Source: a virus. From it: 64,000 bases of DNA. The first letter of the stretch is position 1, and every line of letters begins with the position of its first letter. The stretch is from positions 1 through 64,000 of IMG/VR virus record IMGVR_UViG_3300020583_000010, one strand, 5' to 3'. The notes beneath the pieces are model-generated. The model worked only from the letters and a program-made list of their open reading frames with translations. It searched no databases and was not told where the DNA came from. Shown here piece by piece: positions 33,701 through 43,228 of this stretch. The translations under genes and the position numbers were made by a program.

Positions 33701-36700
33701 TACCTGCTGTGCTAAACCACTGTGGGATAGTAGAGGTAAAGAACGATACGAAGTCTTTAGAAACCCAGTTCTTCACGGGAGTATAGACATTCCTAGTGAA
33801 AGCACCCCCAGCACTTTCAAACCAATGAGGTATAGTAGAAGTAAAGAATCCAACAAAGTCTCTAGATACCCAGTTCTTCACCGGAGTGTAGACATCTCGC
33901 ATAAAGCTAGCTGAAGCTGTTCTAAACCAGTTGGGAATAGTAGTCGTGAAGAAGCCGACGAAGTCTCTAGATACCCAGTTCTTCACCGGAGTATAAGCAT
34001 CCCGCATAAACCAGCTGCCCACACTCTTAAACCAGCCAGAGATAGAACTGTTGGCAGCCTTTTCCCAGCCTGCATTTCCAGTAAAGAAGTCTCCTATAGC
34101 TTTATTCGCTGCTTTCTCCCAGCCTGACTTATCTGTGAAGAAGTTAGCTACAGCAGTATTAGAAGCTTTCTGCCATCCCTGATTTCCAGTAAAGAAATCC
34201 TTGATGGCCCGATTAGAAGCCTTTTCCCACTGAGTATCATCAGTGAAGAAGTTCTTAATAGCTATACCTTCAACATCTCGCACAGCCTTGGCTATTTGTC
34301 CTAGCTCTGAAGAGTCTGAAGTGGGACCTCCTGGGGTTCCTGGTGATCCAGGCTGCGCCTGCTGAGCAGGTACATAACCCTTCTGGCCTGGTCTTCCCTG
34401 CGCTGGAATATAAGGAGTAGCAGGTACTGAAGGAGTACCTGGGGAGTTTAACTTGTCCTGCTCCTGGCGTAGAGCCGACTTAGGATTAGTGACTCCGGTA
34501 ACTAAGTAAGCAACAAGAGCCGCACCTAGCGCAGTCGCGATTATACCAGCGGCAGCATCTCCAATAGTGAATTTGCCGCCATCTAGCGCATTCTTGTCAG
34601 CGGCAACACCTTCCTTATCTGCGGCAGTACCTTGTCCCGTAGCGGCTGTCAACTGCTTGTTTGCGGCATCCAACATTGTATCAGCCGCTGTCTGCATCTT
34701 TCCAGCAGTCGAGGTGTCTGCAACGCCCCCACCTGGAAGATTAACCCCAGGAAGTTTATTGAGCATGTCAACAAGACCAGACCACTTAGCAGAGGCTAGA
34801 TCTGAAAGCTTTCCAACAAGCGATAGCAGAGACGCTGAAACTACTACAGTAGCCATAACCCCGAACAGAGATGAAAGACCTGCCATCAGGTCTTTATTAG
34901 AATCCAACCACCTAAAGAAAGTATCCAGCGGATGAATAACTACATCAAGAGCTATCTGGGAAATATCATGGAAAATCTTTGACATTGTAGGCAGCGCACC
35001 AGCTACTATATCTGTCAAAGTCTTAAGTACAGGCTTAAGACCTTCAGCTATGCTAGCCACATCTGTTAGAATATTACCCAAGAACTTCAAGAACTCAGGT
35101 TTTACTAGCGCCCCAAATAGATCTACTAAAGCCTTGGCAATCTTTCCTAGGCCAGACAGGAAAGTCTCAGTGTCTGTTACCCATACCTTGAAGTTGACCT
35201 TATTTGCGTCATCTGCAATAGTATTAAGACCCTTACCTATACCGGTAAGGATGAAGTTACCTATAGGAGCTAGACCAGAACCCCAGTTATCAAATATGCG
35301 AGCTACGCCCCTGGCTATGTTCCCTACCTCAGCCAGTGCAATCATCATCTGGTTGAAGAAGTCTTTAAAACCACCATTCTTAGCAGTGGCATTAGAAACA
35401 TTTACCATACCTTGAGTAAATGTATCAAACCACTTAGCAATTATCACAGTGTATGGAGCTGCGGCAGTTGCCACTGTTCCCAGAACAGTCAGTAAATTAG
35501 TCACTGTATGACCGAAGGACACAAGACCATTAGCAGCAGCTTCAGAGATTGTAGTAAACTCTGAGCTCTTCATAAAGCTTATAAAGCCTTGAAGGATAGG
35601 TTGTAAAGCTTGACCGATAGCCTTAGACATATTAACTAAAGCAGTTGTTATCGGAGGAACAATGTCTTTAAGACCACCCAAAGGCCCGGCGATACCAGAC
35701 GCCAGGTTGGTAGCCATCTGGGGTACTACTTTTGATATATCATCAAATGCGCTTTGGAAAGCCTTCAGATCTTTAGCCACCTGCTGTATGGGTGTGCTGA
35801 AACTCTCGAACTGGGTCTGCGCCTGCCCTGAAACAAAACCTAAAGTGCCAGTTAAATCTTTAAAGGCAGCCTCTATCGGACCTATAGATAATTGCAGAGC
35901 TTTGAGAGCCTCTATCATTCCAACGACTACTGGAAGGAAAGTGGCAAATACACCGACAAGAGGTGAAAGCGCTCCAATAAGTCCACCAATAGCGGCGCCT
36001 AGACCAACTATAGCAGAAGCAATAGTTGGAATCAATGTGGCAAATACCATTAATGGAGCTATAAAACTAACTAGAGAACCTAGGGAACCTAAAATTCCAG
36101 ATACTCCTGCGTTAGCAGCTCCACCAAGACTACCAAGAATACCACCTATCCCGCCGCCAGAACCGCCTTCTGAAGAGGCAGCAGCAGATAGCCGCATAAA
36201 GTCTGCCGCCAGATCGTCTAGCCCACTCTTTAGATTTTTACCCATGCCCCACAGGTTTTGCCAACTGGCTGTAGTGTCATCTGCTGCTTTCTTAGCAGCC
36301 AGTTGCTTAACATTAAGTTTATCTAAGGCATCGCTATCAGCATTAATAGCTACAGTTGAGGCTGTTAGTTTAGCTATCATCGCATCTATAGTAGACGTGA
36401 GATCAGGATAAGTCTTCTTTAAAGAAAGTAAAGAATTTACAAGGCTCTGATTCTTTGTTATAGCTTGATCAGAGTTTACAGTGCCTTTTGCAATAGAAGT
36501 ATTAAGGTCATTCATTGCTTTCTGAATACCGGTTAGAGCAGTATTTGCAAATACCGTATCCAGAGTCTTCAGATTAGACAGTGAAGCAACATTAGCATCT
36601 ATCTTTGTGCGGTTATCATCAAGTATAGTTGAGAATTTAGCCATCTGACCTAGCACTGAATCAATACCAGATACAGTCTTATCAGAAGCTCCTGTAACTT

Positions 36701-38811
36701 CTCCAGCAGAAGCAGCAAGTTTATCTAGACTACTCTTAGCCTCATCAGTGGTCATCGTCCCCTTGGAGACCGCTGTTGCTACGTCATCATACCCCTTTTG
36801 AAGGTCAGAGAGGGATTGCTTAGCAGAACTCTCTGCCAGCTCGCTTACTACTGTCTGTGACTTATTATATTTGTCTAAGTCATCTGCACTCTTAATTACT
36901 GATGAGGACAGTGTGTCAAAGCGAGCTCTAAGTTCATTTACTGCTGATACTGCCTGTGGATCATCTAAAGCAGTTGCCGCTGTTGCCAGTTGTTTAAGCT
37001 GAGGAGCAGTTTTAAGCATCGAACTAGACAAACTACCCAGGTCTACATCGCCTCTTTGTACGGCGCTGGCCCAGTCGACTAATTTACTTCTCAGGTCTTC
37101 TAACTTAGTCTGGAAGTTAAGAGTATTAGTACCTGTTTTTTCAGCATCATCTCCGAACTTTAGAAATTCATCCCCGGCATTACTCATACCGGCTTTCATT
37201 TCTTGAAGCCGGGTACCTAGACTATCGAGCTCCGGACCAGTATCTGTTATCCAGGCGCGAGCTGCCGGGTTATCAAGGCCTTCTGCTGAGGACTGTATAG
37301 CCTTGTAATTCTTCTGTATTGTAGAAAACTGAGTTAACAGTTGATCACTAAAGCCACTACCGATAGACTTCTCAAGTTGAGAGATCTTTGTATCTACCTT
37401 GTCCATCTGCGTAGCGAGGTCAGCACCCGCAGCGGTAGAAGCTCTGAAGGCAGGAGGCAGAACATCAGCAGCTGTACCTACATCTTCAGTATCTTTTTTA
37501 ACTCCTTGAAGCGTATTTGCTAGGTCTTCCGCATCCCTACTAGCTCCAGTAAATGCGCCAGGCGCTGTAGACATTTCTGGAGAAACATTCTGTGCCGCTC
37601 TCGCAGCAGATGCTGCCTTAGCTTCAGCAGAAAGCATTCCCCCTTCTTGAGTCAACTTGGCCGCATTAGCCTCTGCTTGGGCTCTTAAAGCAGCCGCTGC
37701 ATCCTGTTCTGCCTGAGACGCGTACTTATCAGAGGCAACAGCAGGACGTGGAGGACGCTCTCCCACCATAGAGGATACTGGAGCCTCAGCTCTAGCATTA
37801 GCAACTTTTTGGGCTTCTTGATAATCTTTGAATGCTTGCTGACTTGCAGTAAGAGAATTGGTAGCGTCATCTGCGCTATTAGCTACCTTACTAAGATCAT
37901 CACTAACACCCTTTAGAGGAGAACTAGAGCTAGCAGCAGAGTTAGCAGCATCTGTAATACCCTTACTGAAATCAGATGCACTACTCTTTGTCTCGTCTAG
38001 CGAGCTGCTTAGAGCATCTGACTTGTCCTTCGCTGTTTCCATGCCCAGGCTGGAGTCTTCCAGGGCAGCATTCATCAACTCTGAACTTGTCTTAGAGTCA
38101 GCAAGTGCCGCACTTAAAGCATCTGTTCCCAGAGTTGATTTCTGAGCAGCTTCATTAAGATTACTAAGTCCACTACTGGCAACTGTAGACAGAGCGGTAT
38201 CTAGAAGGCTAGCTCCGCTGGCAGAGTCTGTCAGCGAGCTCTTTAGGTCAGTGGCACTTAGTTTGGATTTATCCAGAGCCGCAGCAGCATCTGTAATGCC
38301 CTTATCTAGATCAGAGGCTGCCTTGGCTGTATCTTCATAAGATGTAGCTAAGTCATCAACTGTCTTTTTAGTGCTAGCCAACGCTGTGTTATCTTGAAGA
38401 CGAGCCTGCGTCTGGTTCTTCATATCCTGAAGAGCCTGATCAGCAGTTAATCGTCCGCCTGTCTTAGCCTGGTATAGACGCTGCCAAGACGGAGTTTCCT
38501 GGCTATCACGGAAGTTCTTAGCATCCTGAGGAGTATTAAAACCTTGATTTACTGCCCTATTATAGAGATCAGTACTCTGGGCTGCCTTAATAGCATCTAG
38601 AGCGCTTTTGCTAAACGCATCGGACTTTAACTTCTCAGCGTCTGAAGCAGCCTTATCAGAGTCAGCTATTTCTTTATTAGCTCCAGCTGCATTAGCCTTA
38701 AGGGAATCAATAGCAGCATTAGCCTCGGCAACCTTGAGCATCAAGTCATCAAAGTCGGCAGTGGCGCGATAAATTACGTCAAAAGGCGTGGTCGCCAGGA
38801 ACGCTTACCAC
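30738..38811 (-). CDS. Tape measure protein with transglycosylase domain and intein
   Basis: It sets tail length and helps DNA delivery. The main frame is 2668 codons from TTG/ATG 38744, but coding continues upstream (FDVIYRATADFDD) without a standard start. A strong site GGGGAGGTGG precedes GTG 38811, which reads VVSVPGDHAF then TGA; a +1 shift at TTT TGA C joins it to the main frame. The order is a long coiled-coil N-terminal half, a hydrophobic segment, 18-aa repeats, 35-aa repeats, and an SLT transglycosylase domain (QRESGWNASAVN, AQVIKPTFEAY) holding a 374-aa intein. The alternative is a one-base assembly or sequencing error in the T-run. Confidence 0.88.
31032..32153 (-). other. Intein (LAGLIDADG plus C2H2 finger) in tape measure
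   Basis: The 374-aa insertion is between YG and SIQ of the transglycosylase domain. It begins CVPLDTMILTKRGW, has a block B TPNHRW, a C2H2-like finger (CDICDKDNF..HRNRVH), LLGWITGDG and a degenerate second motif WLHGVIEAEG, and ends LLTSN before Ser. The penultimate residue is Ser instead of the usual His, so splicing may be slower. Confidence 0.92.
33320..34265 (-). repeat. Tandem repeats in tape measure gene (35-aa and 18-aa units)
   Basis: About eight 35-aa units (YTPVKNWVS.DFVSFFTTTIP.WFSTVGKWFT) cover roughly 33320-34030. About five 18-aa units (AIKDFFTGNQGWQKASN) cover roughly 34040-34265. The DNA repeats with 105-bp and 54-bp periods. Repeat number would change tail length directly. 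Confidence 0.85.
38779..38784 (-). promoter_or_regulatory. Candidate +1 frameshift site TTT TGA C
   Basis: In the frame of GTG 38811 the eleventh codon is TGA, preceded by TTT and followed by C, as in the RF2 (prfB) CTT TGA C site. Slipping one base forward gives FDVIYRATADFDDLM, the tape-measure frame. An internal RF2-style SD stimulator is not evident. Confidence 0.5.
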
Positions 38812-39273
38812 TTAAACCACCTCCCCTAACGAGTTGTCTAGTATATCAATGACGAGTTTAATATGATCTCCACTAAAGTACTCATTACCTTTTACAGGAA
38901 GCACTCCTGCGAGTTTAAAAGTGTCTTTAATATGATTTTCAATATGTAAAGCTTTTCCCTCGGGGAGATTCTCAAAAACCCGAATTATAGTAGAGTATCC
39001 AGCAATCTTATGCTTTGAGTTTCTACCGGAACAGGCATTGCAGATAGAGTGTCCTTGTTGCACAGCATTTGGTGAGCACTTGACTTCGTGTCCTTTTTTA
39101 CACCTGATAGAATGTCTGAGTGTAGAATTAATATACTCTGGTTCAAGGAGTTCTGCGCCCGCTTCCTGTAAAGCGCTATAAAATGCCTCAGCGGCTCTTC
39201 TCTTACTATCAATAGCACTCTGTCTGGGATATGACGACTTAACTAACATATCGCCTGGCACACTAGTTGACAT
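38812..39273 (-). CDS. Zinc-ribbon homing-type protein inserted before tape measure
   Basis: It contains one treble-clef/zinc-ribbon unit (LLEPEYINS..H.IRCKKGHEVKCSPNAVQQGHSICNAC) of the kind repeated in the GIY-YIG-like protein at 51208-52074. Its N-terminal SVPGD equals that encoded at the tape-measure start just downstream (VVSVPGDHAF), suggesting it captured or duplicated the old tape-measure start. No catalytic domain is visible; it may be a remnant or an accessory of a homing endonuclease. GGGAAGG precedes its ATG. Confidence 0.6.
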   Translation of the reverse strand: MSTSVPGDMLVKSSYPRQSAIDSKRRAAEAFYSALQEAGAELLEPEYINSTLRHSIRCKKGHEVKCSPNAVQQGHSICNACSGRNSKHKIAGYSTIIRVFENLPEGKALHIENHIKDTFKLAGVLPVKGNEYFSGDHIKLVIDILDNSLGEVV

Positions 39274-39311
39274 CAGGCTACCTTCCCGCGTCCAGCGCTA
39301 CTAATAAGAAA

Positions 39312-39335
39312 CCCGACAGCATTAAGCTGTCAGGC
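39312..39335 (-). terminator. Terminator after tail chaperones
   Basis: CCTGACAGC-TTAAT-GCTGTCGGG followed by TTTCTTATT on the minus strand, between the chaperone stop and the homing-type gene. Confidence 0.75.
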
Positions 39336-39367
39336 TCTTTGAGGACCCACTTAAAACATCGGTACAA

Positions 39368-40431
39368 CTACCAGATCTCAGGTGGTCCTTCAGGAAGATC
39401 TTCCCATCCTAAGCCGGTCTGGTTCACAGACTCTGGAGCATCTGCAAACTCAGTGGGCGCTCCCAGAGGAGCCCACATAGGCTGAGGGCCATCCGGGAGG
39501 TTATCCAGCTGTCCTACATCCCCTTCAAACTTCTGGACACCGGTGTCCAACTTTCCCCCACCCAGCAGAGTTGTTAGATCACTCACTGAAAGAGAACTTG
39601 TCTTATTCTCTTCCGCCTCTTTAAATTTGGCCTCAGCTGGAGTATCAAGACTAATATTATCAAGAGCCCTGTGAAACTTCTCTCCATCTTCAGGATTAGC
39701 ATACTGCCCAATACTGGCTACAGTATGAGCTAAAGTCTTAACAGACCATGTCATATATTGTCTGTTTCTGAAATCCTCATAATAATGGCGCTCAGAGATT
39801 GCAGCAGTCATCATTCGTATTTCTTTGATAGACAGATCTTTAGCTGTTTCTAGAGTATATCCGCTGTAAGAACTTAAGATAAGGTCGAAGGCTCTGACGA
39901 AACCTCCGAGGTACTCTGAGCCGGAGAACTCTGGGGTGTATCTAGTTGCCCTGTCTTCTGAGCCAGACTGAGCAACTTCATCACTTTTTTTCCCAAGGCA
40001 GCCAGATCAGCTGACTCACGTCTCACAATAGCCTCAATAAGGTCAACCATGTCTTCGGGATCGGGATTAGACAATGTTTGAGCTACATGCTGCTGAAGGG
40101 CAGCATTGTCTTCACGAGTCTTCTTGTCTGTTCCTTTACGAAGATCAGCAGGTTCTACCATATCATATAGGAATCCAACAACCTCATCAAAAGAATCTGG
40201 AATACTGACACCTATGAAAGCTACTAGTCTTCCTAGAATCTCATCTTCTGACCCGGCCAGTAGACCAGCAGTACCTTGTGCGGCCATGAGCTGCATAGCA
40301 GGACCATGAGTAAGAATCTTAAGGAGTTTGAAGAACTGACGAGCCTTTAGATCTACAAGGCGCAGTCTAGTCCCGTCACTAAGAGTAAGGACATCATCAG
40401 ACGGAGTTAACACATCTAGCTCATTGGACAT
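39368..40431 (-). CDS. Tail assembly chaperone, -1 frameshift product
   Basis: Ribosomes slipping back one base at GGGAAAA (39988-39994) leave the 185-aa frame and enter a frame that stays open to 39368, giving about 354 aa. Its new part reads ..TPEFSGSEYLGGFVRAFDLILSSYSGYTLETAKDLSIKEIRMM.., a typical second-half tail chaperone sequence. The ATG at 39814 is internal to this frame and not needed as a start. The extended form links the tape measure to tail-tube subunits. Confidence 0.85.
39874..40431 (-). CDS. Tail assembly chaperone, short form, 185 aa
   Basis: The unshifted product, made in excess, coats the tape measure during tail assembly. Residues 1-160 are shared with the long form. A slippery GGA AAA AAA run near codon 147 supports programmed frameshifting. 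A late-type motif lies 53 bp upstream. Confidence 0.85.
   Translation of the reverse strand: MSNELDVLTPSDDVLTLSDGTRLRLVDLKARQFFKLLKILTHGPAMQLMAAQGTAGLLAGSEDEILGRLVAFIGVSIPDSFDEVVGFLYDMVEPADLRKGTDKKTREDNAALQQHVAQTLSNPDPEDMVDLIEAIVRRESADLAALGKKVMKLLSLAQKTGQLDTPQSSPAQSTSEVSSEPSTLS
39988..39994 (-). promoter_or_regulatory. Slippery heptamer GGGAAAA (-1 frameshift)
   Basis: In-frame reading is TTG GGA AAA AAA GTG. The X XXY YYZ heptamer G GGA AAA lets both tRNAs re-pair one base back. The -1 frame is open on both sides with conserved-looking sequence. Confidence 0.8.
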
Positions 40432-40484
40432 ATTTTCCAGCCTTCTTGGCTACATTAAGGAAGATTGTATTCAGTTGTGTCTAA

Positions 40485-40494
40485 TATAATCGGC
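40485..40494 (-). promoter_or_regulatory. Late-type motif before tail chaperones
   Basis: Minus-strand GCCGATTATA, just after the major-tail terminator and 53 bp before the chaperone start. Confidence 0.6.
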
Positions 40495-40501
40495 AAAGCA
40501 A

Positions 40502-40530
40502 GAAAACCCCTCCGAAGAAGGGTTTTCTTT
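40502..40530 (-). terminator. Terminator after major tail protein gene
   Basis: AAAACCCTTC-TTCG-GAGGGGTTTT followed by CTTGCTTT on the minus strand. A strong rho-independent hairpin. Confidence 0.88.
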
Positions 40531-40560
40531 GGCTTAAAAATAGCCTTTGACCTGCAATGA

Positions 40561-41166
40561 TTACGTAGGATTTCCGCTTCCATATGAGGCGGTAGTACCA
40601 CCGGTAAGGTTACCAGGAGATAGAACAACTCGACCAATAGTCGGATTAGTAAGGGCTACGCCTTGCTCGTCATTATTCGAGTATAGTGCAGTACCTGAGC
40701 AGTTGAAGTTAAGACCAGTCTTGTAAGCGGGACCAGTGAAGTTAATTGGGTTGAACTGCACCTTATACAGGATAATGTCAAATGTCAACTGCTTACTACT
40801 TGAGTCCTTAGCAGTTGAACGAAGACGCATTGACTGTGTAGGCTGGTTAAGAGAAGCCAAGTCCCACAGAGGCATCGAGTAGTAGTCTGATGGGGCGGTA
40901 CCAGATGAACCGATTGTAACTCCGGTGATCAGTGAGTACATAGCCCAAGGTACGAACCCGGTCTCAATAGTCACTGTGGCATAGTCAGACCATACCCAAC
41001 GCGATAGAACTCGGTCATTACCAGTGTTATCATACTGGCTGATGTTAGCAGATAGGGTACCTGTACGGACACCGTAAATTGCCTGCTGATCAGCACCTGT
41101 AGTGCCATTCAGAATAGAGGCTGCGGAAAGCGAGAAGGCCTCTGAGTTGCCACTAAATGCTGCCAT
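40561..41166 (-). CDS. Major tail tube protein, 201 aa
   Basis: Gene order (before chaperones, after tail terminator), its own promoter motif and terminator, and a Ser/Thr/Asn-rich beta-type sequence support the tail-tube protein. Highly expressed structural proteins are often isolated this way. Confidence 0.82.
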   Translation of the reverse strand: MAAFSGNSEAFSLSAASILNGTTGADQQAIYGVRTGTLSANISQYDNTGNDRVLSRWVWSDYATVTIETGFVPWAMYSLITGVTIGSSGTAPSDYYSMPLWDLASLNQPTQSMRLRSTAKDSSSKQLTFDIILYKVQFNPINFTGPAYKTGLNFNCSGTALYSNNDEQGVALTNPTIGRVVLSPGNLTGGTTASYGSGNPT

Positions 41167-41219
41167 TAGTGTTCCTCACCTTAGAAAGAGTCAAGTTGAG
41201 GCTCCAAGCCTCTCCTTCC

Positions 41220-41229
41220 TATAATCGGC
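41220..41229 (-). promoter_or_regulatory. Late-type motif before major tail gene
   Basis: Minus-strand GCCGATTATA, 53 bp before the major tail start. Confidence 0.62.
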
Positions 41230-41238
41230 ATAAGATAA

Positions 41239-41496
41239 TTAGTCTTCTAGGCCTGATATAAGCTCATCAGTACCATCCTCATACTGAATACAGGTTTCCC
41301 AAAGTTCCCCGTTGATAGCATAGCGGTGTAGGACTCGAAAGATACCCTGTCCTTTTTTCCTCCGTGCTCTAGCACAGTCAGAGCATGCTAACTCCATCAA
41401 GTTTCCATTTGTTACTACTGGCTTATCTCCGTCAGCCACTACTTTTAGAAAAAGCCTATTAGGAGAATTAGGGCATCGCACATCGAACTCAGGCAT
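41239..41496 (-). CDS. Zinc-ribbon-like protein, 85 aa
   Basis: It has FDVRCPNSPNRLFLKV and MELACSDCARARRKKGQG, a Com-like C2C2 arrangement as in small zinc-finger translational regulators or HNH remnants. It overlaps the glycosyltransferase gene end by eight bases. Function is unknown. Confidence 0.62.
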   Translation of the reverse strand: MPEFDVRCPNSPNRLFLKVVADGDKPVVTNGNLMELACSDCARARRKKGQGIFRVLHRYAINGELWETCIQYEDGTDELISGLED

Positions 41497-42664
41497 CTCT
41501 TGCTACTCTCTTTCTAGTATCATGTAGCAACTTTGCCTCAGTGTACTTGTCTCTCACTTCATGACCTTTTCCTGGTACTAGATCTGGAAGTCTTCGGAAG
41601 AAATCATCCATTACCCGATCCCAGGAACACATTTCAGGAATAAGTTTCGCACCAGTCATACCTTTCTGCTTCACTTCCTCGCGGTTTCTAAAGCAGTGAA
41701 GCATTAGGGCTTTAAGGTGATCTTTATCTGCCTTAGCCCACTTACAGTTAAGTAAATCTCTACCAGGGACGCCAAATGGTTCAAGTTCATAATTAAGAGG
41801 ATAGGCATACTGTGTATGAAGCCATTGCTGATGGCCTCCCCAATCTGTGGCTACTACTGACCCTCCGGTAGAAAGCATCTCCAATGCTGGAAGATTCTTT
41901 CCTTCCCCATAAGAAGGCGCTAGCAGTACGTGACCACTCTTATAGAACTCATGCATCTCGTAGTCATCGAATGTTCTGTAGTGCACGCGTAGCTTAGGAA
42001 TAGCATCTTCTATCATAGGAGGAAGACTAGAGACAGTAGTATGAAGATGAAACTCCGCTGGTTCGAACTCTACAGGGTATTCTGTTTTAAGTTCAGCGAA
42101 GGCCTCTATGGCTACGAATGGATTCTTCCGAAGGCCCAATTGTCCATTCATTATAAAACTGAATCTCTTACCGTGCCAATTACGCTCCATGTATGGCCAT
42201 AGTTTATCATTATAACCTCCCTGTAGAGTGCCCATAGGCAGCTTTGGAGCGCGTGCTTGAAATGCGCCTACAGAAACATCAGAGTAGCCGAAAAGAGCAT
42301 CAAAGTCACTTGTGCGCTTTTTAAATGTAGAGCGCCCAACAAGATTTCCTAGGGTGCTGAACTCCCACATTGACCATCCAACTATAACATCAGTAGCTGC
42401 TTTTTGTTCTTTAGTGGCGCCGAGCATACTAGGATCAACATGGTGAATCATGAGGTCGAATGGTGCTTCTAGGTGTTTTGTTAAAAGATTAGCCACACCC
42501 TTAGGAAGAGGAGGCTGAAGGTTTATGGGCTGTAAGTAGACATCAATACCTTTTAGCATCAGAGCATCAGCCATATCGATTAGGTCACTACCATACCCTG
42601 AGTATCTTGAAAATGGCCCAACCAGCAGGACCTTCAGCGGTCCTTCATTCATTAATGTCATCAC
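41489..42664 (-). CDS. GT-B family glycosyltransferase, 391 aa
   Basis: It starts with a Rossmann-like LKVLLVGPFSRYSGYG loop. The C-terminal half has the donor-binding pattern PSYGEGKNLPALEMLSTGGSVVATDWGGH (EX7E-like), as in GT4. It likely glycosylates a virion protein or the host surface, and its place among tail genes favours the virion. A late-type motif lies 30 bp upstream. Confidence 0.82.
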   Translation of the reverse strand: MMTLMNEGPLKVLLVGPFSRYSGYGSDLIDMADALMLKGIDVYLQPINLQPPLPKGVANLLTKHLEAPFDLMIHHVDPSMLGATKEQKAATDVIVGWSMWEFSTLGNLVGRSTFKKRTSDFDALFGYSDVSVGAFQARAPKLPMGTLQGGYNDKLWPYMERNWHGKRFSFIMNGQLGLRKNPFVAIEAFAELKTEYPVEFEPAEFHLHTTVSSLPPMIEDAIPKLRVHYRTFDDYEMHEFYKSGHVLLAPSYGEGKNLPALEMLSTGGSVVATDWGGHQQWLHTQYAYPLNYELEPFGVPGRDLLNCKWAKADKDHLKALMLHCFRNREEVKQKGMTGAKLIPEMCSWDRVMDDFFRRLPDLVPGKGHEVRDKYTEAKLLHDTRKRVARDA

Positions 42665-42694
42665 GGCCTCCAGGGCTCTTAGGATGTTCTATTT

Positions 42695-42704
42695 TAGAAT
42701 CGGT
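42695..42704 (-). promoter_or_regulatory. Late-type motif before glycosy-ltransferase
   Basis: Minus-strand ACCGATTCTA, touching the stop of the tail terminator gene and 30 bp before the glycosyltransferase. Confidence 0.5.
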
Positions 42705-43228
42705 TAAGACTGAAAAAAGGCAGTCTGTAATCCATATGACACTGTGCCTATAACTAAGTCATCTTCCGAATTCAACTTAGGCATAAATGCTATATCCCCT
42801 AACCGGTATGATCTCCAGACTGGCTGGGTTCCGAACATTACAACTTCACTGCTGGTGAAGTTCAAGTAGGAGTCCATAATATTGTACAAATAGTCAGCAG
42901 CAAGACGAGCATCTCTAGGTCGTGTAACTTTACCATCCATACCACGTGGTGGATCTGCCCATATTTCTATTGTAAGCTTTGGGAACCTCTCAGTTGTCTG
43001 AGGAGAAGGAGTTCCCCATGTCCCTGAGCCTTTAACTACGATAGCGGTTACTGGATTTTCTGGCCATTTTGCTGAGATACCATTCATATTCTGAATAATC
43101 TCTTCTTGGAAGATGAATGGTGTGCCATTATCATACTGGCCTACCAGATTAGTTATCTGAGGTATGCTTAACAGGTATTTAGTACACCCTTTAACATGAT
43201 CATCTGGATAAGGAAAGTTCAATTGCAT
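42704..43228 (-). CDS. Tail terminator protein, 174 aa
   Basis: A small alpha/beta protein located after the head-tail connectors and before the major tail gene, where the tail terminator is usually found. Segments such as PKLTIEIWADPPRG..D.RLAADYLYNIMD fit that family. Coupled to the upstream gene. Confidence 0.72.
   Translation of the reverse strand: MQLNFPYPDDHVKGCTKYLLSIPQITNLVGQYDNGTPFIFQEEIIQNMNGISAKWPENPVTAIVVKGSGTWGTPSPQTTERFPKLTIEIWADPPRGMDGKVTRPRDARLAADYLYNIMDSYLNFTSSEVVMFGTQPVWRSYRLGDIAFMPKLNSEDDLVIGTVSYGLQTAFFQS

Noticed and set aside
33300-33914. 204-aa plus-strand frame with Cys-rich repeats
   Set aside because: It is the complement of the 35-aa tandem repeats of the tape measure; the repeat pattern is imposed by the coding strand.
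33320-34030. Regular 105-bp spacing could suggest a CRISPR or satellite array
   Set aside because: Units are in-frame protein repeats without unique spacers, so not CRISPR.
35662-36411. 249-aa plus-strand frame
   Set aside because: Opposite the hydrophobic region of the tape measure, no ribosome site, composition fits an antisense shadow.
38745-39300. Group I intron at the tape-measure start containing the homing-type ORF
   Set aside because: Only about 65-70 bases lie outside the ORF, too few for an intron core, and the new start has its own strong ribosome site.
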